From Microbacterium sp. CSI-V (GTDB lineage Bacteria; Actinomycetota; Actinomycetes; Actinomycetales; Microbacteriaceae): a stretch of DNA of 64,000 nucleotides. Shown one piece after another: positions 62,631 through 64,000 of the stretch (its first letter is position 1; each line of letters starts with the position of its first letter). A program made the translations under genes and the position numbers. The DNA lies in contig NZ_MTQM01000008.1 of the NCBI RefSeq assembly GCF_001984105.1, forward strand, positions 124,001 through 188,000. Direction: 5' to 3'. The notes below the pieces were generated by a model, which was not told the DNA's origin, searched no databases, and worked only from the letters and a program-made list of their open reading frames with translations.

Positions 62631-63485
62631 TCAGCGCAGCGAGATCTCCGCGTTGTCGATGAACCGGTGCCCGCCCACGGTCGCGGCGATGAGCGCGATC
62701 GCGCGCCCGCGGTGGCCGTCGTCCACGGGCAGGAACGTCTCGGGGTCGACGACCGACAGGTACTCCAGGTGGATCCGCGCCTCGCCCATGAGCGAGGACT
62801 GCGCCGCCGCGATGCAGGAATCCACACCCAGATCGGCGTTGGATGCCGCCGCTTCCAGGGCCACGGGGAGCTTGGCGGCGGCTCGGCGATCGGCCTCGTC
62901 CAACAGACCCACGCGGCTCGAGACGGGCAGGCCGTCCTCGGCGCGCACGGTCGGGACGAGGATCGTGTCGATGCCGAAGTCGAGGTCGCGGATCATGCGG
63001 CGCACGAGGAAGGCCCGCTGCAGATCCCGCTCTCCGTACACGGCGACGTCGGGCCGGATGAGGTGGAACAGCTTCGCCTCGACCGTGAGGACGCCGTCGA
63101 AGTAGAACGGGCGGACTCGCCCCTCGTATCGGAGCCCCAGGTCGCCCGCCGACACCCGCGTGGTCGCCGTTCCGGCGGGCAGGAATTCCGCGGCGGTCGG
63201 CGCGAAGACCAGATCGATGCCGAGGTCGTCGAGAAGATCGGCGTCGGCGTCCGGCGTGCGCGGATAGGCCGCGGTCTCCTCGGCCGTGCGGAAACGCAGC
63301 GGATTGACGAAGGTCGACACGACGACGACGTCCGCGCGCTCGCGCGCCGCGCGGATGAGGTCGACATGGCCGTCGTGCAGGGCCCCGAGCGTCGAGACGA
63401 GCGCGACGCGGGCCGCACCGCCCGGGCGGTCTGCGCTTCTGGCCTCGGCCAGTCGGGTGCGCAGATCCTCGATGGTGCGGATCAT
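62631..63485 (-). CDS. panC: Pantothenate synthetase (pantoate-beta-alanine ligase)
   Basis: 284 residues. The HIGH-type loop is TLGALHDGHVDLIRAARERA; substrate loops occur at FVNPLRFRTAEE and GERDLQRAFLVRRMIRDL. The usual SSRN (KMSKS-like) reads SSRVGLLDEADR, with the Asn replaced by Val, and the P before TLGAL is also changed. Fold and length are otherwise normal. It makes pantothenate for CoA. Its ATG overlaps the preceding stop (ATGA). Confidence 0.9.
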   Translation of the reverse strand: MIRTIEDLRTRLAEARSADRPGGAARVALVSTLGALHDGHVDLIRAARERADVVVVSTFVNPLRFRTAEETAAYPRTPDADADLLDDLGIDLVFAPTAAEFLPAGTATTRVSAGDLGLRYEGRVRPFYFDGVLTVEAKLFHLIRPDVAVYGERDLQRAFLVRRMIRDLDFGIDTILVPTVRAEDGLPVSSRVGLLDEADRRAAAKLPVALEAAASNADLGVDSCIAAAQSSLMGEARIHLEYLSVVDPETFLPVDDGHRGRAIALIAATVGGHRFIDNAEISLR

Positions 63486-64000
63486 CCGTCGATCGTAGCG
63501 TCCGGCGGCGCACCGTCCGCACCGACCGGCCCCGCGCCTTCGGCGAGCGCCTGGTCCACGCTCGACCGCACGAGTGCCGACAGGTACGCCCCCGCATTCT
63601 CCACACCCACCCCGGTGAGCAGCGCCGCGGACTGGCGGATGATCGAGCGCGAGAACTGCGTCGCCGTGGCCACCGCCTCGGCGTACGCGACGCGGTCCGC
63701 CTCGGCGACGACCACCGGCTCGCACCCCAGCTCGACGGCGAGCGCCTGGGCGATCGGCAGTACCGGCCCCGGTGCGGTCACGGCGGCGTACGCCTGCGCG
63801 AGCTGGCGCAGATCGATCGACGACGCGCCCGTGAACACGATCGCCGGATGGATGGCGAGCGGGATCGCGCCGCGTTGCAGCGCCGGCGCGAGAACCTCGA
63901 CGCCGTATCCGGGGTCGGTGTGCATCACGAGCTGCCCGGGCTGCCACGCGCCCAGATCGGCGAGCCCGGCGACGAGGCCGGGAAGTTGATCGTGCGGGAC
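63482..64000 (-). CDS. Rossmann/DUF2520 protein, C-terminal part
   Basis: The gene enters from the right edge; ~172 C-terminal residues are present. VMHTDPGYGVEVLAPALQRG and AIPLAIHPAIVFTG belong to the domain junction of Rossmann-fold/DUF2520 proteins, with helical AYAAVTAPGPVLPIAQALAV and FSRSIIRQSAALLTGVGVEN after it. Such genes usually stand before panC in actinobacteria, as here with an ATGA overlap, and may act on ketopantoate or a related acid. Confidence 0.8.
   Translation of the reverse strand, partial: VPHDQLPGLVAGLADLGAWQPGQLVMHTDPGYGVEVLAPALQRGAIPLAIHPAIVFTGASSIDLRQLAQAYAAVTAPGPVLPIAQALAVELGCEPVVVAEADRVAYAEAVATATQFSRSIIRQSAALLTGVGVENAGAYLSALVRSSVDQALAEGAGPVGADGAPPDATIDG

Overview
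The window is high-GC actinobacterial DNA, most like Microbacterium or a close Microbacteriaceae relative. The grounds are protein-level resemblance (small 'GTIYYG' paralogues, DUF222/HNH protein, short ArgA, ClpC, LysS, PanC), strong G/C third-position bias, frequent GTG starts, ATGA/GTGA overlaps, and the recurrent GGATGCC/GGCATCC heptamer. There are about 60 protein-coding genes, one tRNA, one gene remnant and many well-formed inverted repeats. No insertion sequence, prophage, CRISPR array or replication origin was seen. All functions are read from sequence motifs without database searches.

Layout. 0-6 kb: the start of a glycogen debranching enzyme gene running off the left edge, a coiled-coil protein, a small (p)ppGpp synthetase, three small paralogous 'GTxYYG' proteins and two divergent MarR regulators. 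6.9-13.2 kb: a sugar operon (binding protein, two permeases, class II aldolase, ADP-dependent sugar kinase) beside a divergent DeoR regulator. 13.2-21.1 kb: an alcohol dehydrogenase, then an operon of amidohydrolase, APC permease and a kinase/class III aminotransferase fusion facing a TetR regulator. 21-28 kb: membrane proteins, a lactate permease, a degenerate phosphopantetheinyl-transferase-like protein and a DUF222/HNH protein. 28.4-31.2 kb: MFS exporter and SDR divergent from an HxlR regulator.

32-41 kb is a stress/hypoxia island: a DosS/DosT-like GAF sensor kinase and a DosR-like response regulator, three universal stress proteins, AdhP, a flavin/pyridoxamine oxidase-like protein and a serine-hydrolase remnant. 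Four copies of a 14-bp palindrome, GGGACCTTCGNCCC, sit 50-70 bp upstream of these start codons. A YciI/ECF42-type sigma pair lies inside it. A tRNA-Ser(CGA) follows.

41.5-53 kb: lactate dehydrogenase, RadA, and an operon of gamma-glutamyl-amine ligase, class I amidotransferase-type hydrolase, aldehyde dehydrogenase, SDR and GntR regulator, facing an ethanolamine-type APC permease. An alcohol-oxidising SDR is present and no flavin amine oxidase, so the set fits gamma-glutamylation of an amino alcohol such as ethanolamine better than putrescine. 53-64 kb: ClpC, a DUF2975 pair with its XRE regulator, cardiolipin synthase, DUF4192 protein, LysS, PanC and a partial Rossmann/DUF2520 protein.

A recurring feature between genes in 32-52 kb is nested palindromes: long perfect outer arms enclosing a second inverted repeat, each with its own sequence.
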